A stretch of DNA of 64,000 bases, taken from positions 1,922,001 to 1,986,000 of the forward strand of contig JACDQD010000106.1 in the NCBI GenBank assembly GCA_019843655.1, in the 5' to 3' direction. The notes beneath the pieces are model-generated. The model had not been told where the DNA came from. It worked only from the letters and a program-made list of their open reading frames with translations, and made no database searches. Shown here in pieces: positions 61,487 through 64,000 of this stretch (positions are counted from its first letter, which is position 1; each line of letters opens with the position of its first letter). The translations under genes were made by a program, and so were the position numbers. Source of the stretch: Lethocerus indicus. Its lineage: Eukaryota; Arthropoda; Insecta; Hemiptera; Belostomatidae.

Positions 61487-64000
61487 AAATCAGTTTTTCC
61501 CCACCTATATAATATACGAGTCTTTCGCACAATGTGTTTACGCTTTGCTTAAAAACATTTACGCGCCTTATTTTCAAACCTGGCGAGGAAAGGTATTTTA
61601 ATTTATTTATCACCTAAATAATACCTTAAATAAAAGAATTATATATCTGCTCCTCTGCAATAATATTTATTTAATCAAACGCCGCATTAACAATAAAAAT
61701 TTCGACAGGCTACGAGCAATTATTTTCGATTTATCCTGCCACAGGGTTCCCTCGTCAACTTCTAGAGTTGGGTATGGGGAGAAATTTGACTCCCATTTTC
61801 GGTTTTCAAATACTGTTTGGACTTGTGCTTCTTTTATAGGACAAGTTTCGAATGACCGGGAGAGGAAAAAATGAAGGGGGCGTTACGCCGTCCGACTATT
61901 CTACTCCCCTTTCAATTTTTTACTAACCGAGCAAAGTAAAAAAGGGCGTCGGTCGTCCCTTGTTGGATGTGCGTCGCGTATTACTTCAACTGGTTCTAAA
62001 CAATGAAGAGAAGAATGGAACCACTCAGCTCAGAGTGGTACCGGTATTTGAAACACGAGGTTATTGCGAAGACGTAGGGGTTCCTGTAATTAAGTTCTGG
62101 AAATCGAAAAAAGAATACAAATTACAAGTTTTACATTAATCAATACATCAATGATAGCACCGCGAGGAAAACATTTCGCCGCTCGTCACTTCAAAATTAA
62201 CACAAGAAAACAAAAGCGGTTATGAAGAAATTATTGAATTATTAACCGCAACTGGCTTAATGTGAACTTTTAAGATTAAGACAGTAAAAGTGCGCCTGTC
62301 GGTTCCGAGACTGGATAGAAGCAAAGGCTAAAGAAAGAGGACCCTCACGAACCACATTGTTACTATTTTAAACTAACGGCTGTTTTATTCTAACTACAGT
62401 CACAAGAACTATGCGGTATCGCTTGAGCATTGGTGTTGGGGGAGTCTAGCTCCGGGCCGAAAACAGCGTGAAATAAATGGGCATTTAAAACCTGAAATGG
62501 ACTTTGAGGCTGGGCCGGTGGAGCCAATTAATCCGTCTGACTAACAGCAAACAAATTCGGCCCGTCTCGGTCTTATATATCACAGAGCCGGACGGCCGTC
62601 GCTCGAATTTCCGAAGGCCGATATCTCGGCATTCTTGAAATTCCTTCGAGGTAAAAAAATGTCGGTCGCCCTTTTAGCCAACACTGTCGCCTGCCCCAGT
62701 TCTCTCTGACACACACGATTAGATAAATTGAAACATCTCAGACCTAAGGTAAATGTCTTTTTCTGTGTCTGTGGGACGGTTGCGAAAGTGGGCGGAGTTT
62801 CGGAAAGAAATAATTCCTCAGAGTGCGGGTGGGGGATACAATAATACTCCAGTGAGTACTTCTACTAACTCTTAAGACAGCAACGGAGGTGTTAAACATT
62901 CATAATAAATTGGACGCTTAAATGTAATAATTTTCCGAAAAGTTAAAACTTATATGAAGGTAGCGTCGGTATAATATAAAATGTTGGAGATTTTCTAATT
63001 CGAATATTTAACGTCACGCGTCACGTATCCATCTGCACGTTAGTTACAACTCTTTATTCGAGACTCTTTAACTTTTAGTGCATCGAGTAAGGTCGAGAAC
63101 GGGGAATGAATTCTGAGCGGACAGCGCAAGGTCCCCGCGACCGGGATTATTCATAGTATTATTATCATGTAAGATGAATGACTTTATGAATTAGTGAGAC
63201 GCCGAATATTTTAGTATGTTGAAGACAATGGGGCTCGTTTTTACGAGCTCCCTCCACTATTGTGAACAGCCGAGTGTTAAAGGGGATAGAATAAGAAAAA
63301 ATAAAACCAAACAAACAAGCGACGACTTTAATGAGTACTTAAAAATTCTTCGCGAGAACGGACCGTACCACTGGAGTGACAGACACGACCACACACTGTT
63401 TTACAAACAGTGAGAGAATGGGAGATTTAGTGTTAATTAAAATTTCTACAGAGGCCGGCATACTTTCCAGTCGTGGCTCATCGTACACGATGCCTTTACT
63501 CAATAGAGAAGCGTTAGTCCCTCCAGAGAAAATTATAAAGAACAGATTCAACTGTTTTACGCCCCCCTCCGCCCTAAATTCACAATTGCTTACGACTTGC
63601 TTGAAGACTTCCGGAGAAGGAATTTGAGGATGAAGCGCAAGTAGTAATTCCGTGCGGTTGTAAACATTCGTTGAATAATGCTGCATAAAAACGGTGAGCA
63701 TTGTTTTCCGGCTGGCATTTACACACCAGAAATGCAATAAATCATTCCGACTTTTACGAGGGGGAGCGCATCATATTCCTCCTAACCGGATAATTGTTAA
63801 TTACTAGGTATGCTCCTTTATGGGGACTGGCATGGTCACTGTCCCGAACCACCCCACCCCGCATGTAATGTACACATCGCACTCGGCATAACCGGGATGT
63901 CAAAAATACTTGGTAAAGTCTCGGACTTCCATTCGAGGTTGACAGCCTATTGGGCTTATACATTTAATACACGTTTTAAGAACTTTCACTTGCATTAATT

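Larger units (their letters stand above)
52012..64000. other. Non-coding stretch, no supported gene
   Basis: No gene can be supported. CpG-rich, compositionally distinct patches occur at about 52060-52480, 54020-54330, 58680-59300 and 60360-60740. They hold most of the longer open frames: 53950-54402 (minus, 150 codons) and 53970-54317 (minus, 115 codons) overlap in different phases, so composition rather than coding selection explains them. The 57786-58304 frame (172 codons) is largely a polypyrimidine artefact. The 63339-63737 minus frame (132 codons) has no domain I recognise. Confidence 0.55.

Noticed and set aside
63339..63737. 132-codon minus-strand open frame
   Set aside because: No recognisable domain and a plus-strand frame (63376-63627) overlaps it. 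Not enough to call an exon.
1..64000. Conserved insect microRNAs (let-7, miR-1, miR-10, bantam, miR-2 and others)
   Set aside because: I scanned for their seed-extended sequences by eye and found no full match. An eye scan can miss diverged copies.

Overview
This window reads as eukaryotic nuclear, non-coding DNA, most likely from an arthropod and probably an insect. The DNA is AT-rich by eye, but CpG dinucleotides are plentiful, which suggests little or no CpG-methylation decay. It carries many simple repeats (AT, CT, TCC, GGC, CA) and many TAATTA/TAATTG homeodomain-type words. No open frame exceeds about 172 codons, and none shows a protein domain I recognise. There is no operon structure, no ribosome-binding-site pattern, and no tRNA or rRNA that I can find. 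The species call is inference; no gene in the window pins it down.

Layout. 1-9.7 kb: unannotatable AT-rich DNA with CpG-richer patches and no supported gene. 9.7-10.9 kb: a 75-bp AT microsatellite, then two small inverted-repeat structures. 10.9-22.4 kb: nothing firm. 22.5-22.65 kb: four same-strand TAATTG words in a C-rich, CpG-rich patch, a possible cis-regulatory element. 22.7-32.2 kb: nothing firm. 32.24-32.46 kb: two hairpins followed by about 1.6 copies of a 70/71-bp repeat monomer. 32.9-33.1 kb: a CT tract followed by a TATA box, a possible weak promoter. 33.3-47.8 kb: hairpins, simple repeats and no supported gene. 47.84-49.22 kb: the standout feature (next paragraph). 49.3-64 kb: further non-coding DNA with an AT microsatellite, a TAATTA cluster, a G-run, a GGC repeat, a polypyrimidine tract and a 22-bp perfect palindrome.

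The most interesting object is a roughly 1.38-kb element. It has long inverted terminal arms (about 165 bp each, 47843-48009 and 49053-49218) and a core of nine head-to-tail 70/71-bp monomers (48296-48922). It has no coding capacity, so it looks like a non-autonomous, foldback/MITE-like DNA transposon that carries its own minisatellite. The same monomer appears, diverged, 16 kb away at 32351-32462. Each monomer holds a perfect 6-bp inverted repeat and, in five of the nine copies, an exact AGGGGGCGC match to the core of the CTCF insulator motif (the other four have one extra G). If this holds up, the element would be a mobile array of evenly spaced, same-direction insulator-type binding sites. 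The repeat architecture is visible in the sequence; the CTCF reading is a motif-based inference.

A second window-wide signal is the 8-bp palindrome GACCGGTC. I count eight copies by eye where a random AT-rich 64-kb sequence should hold fewer than one.
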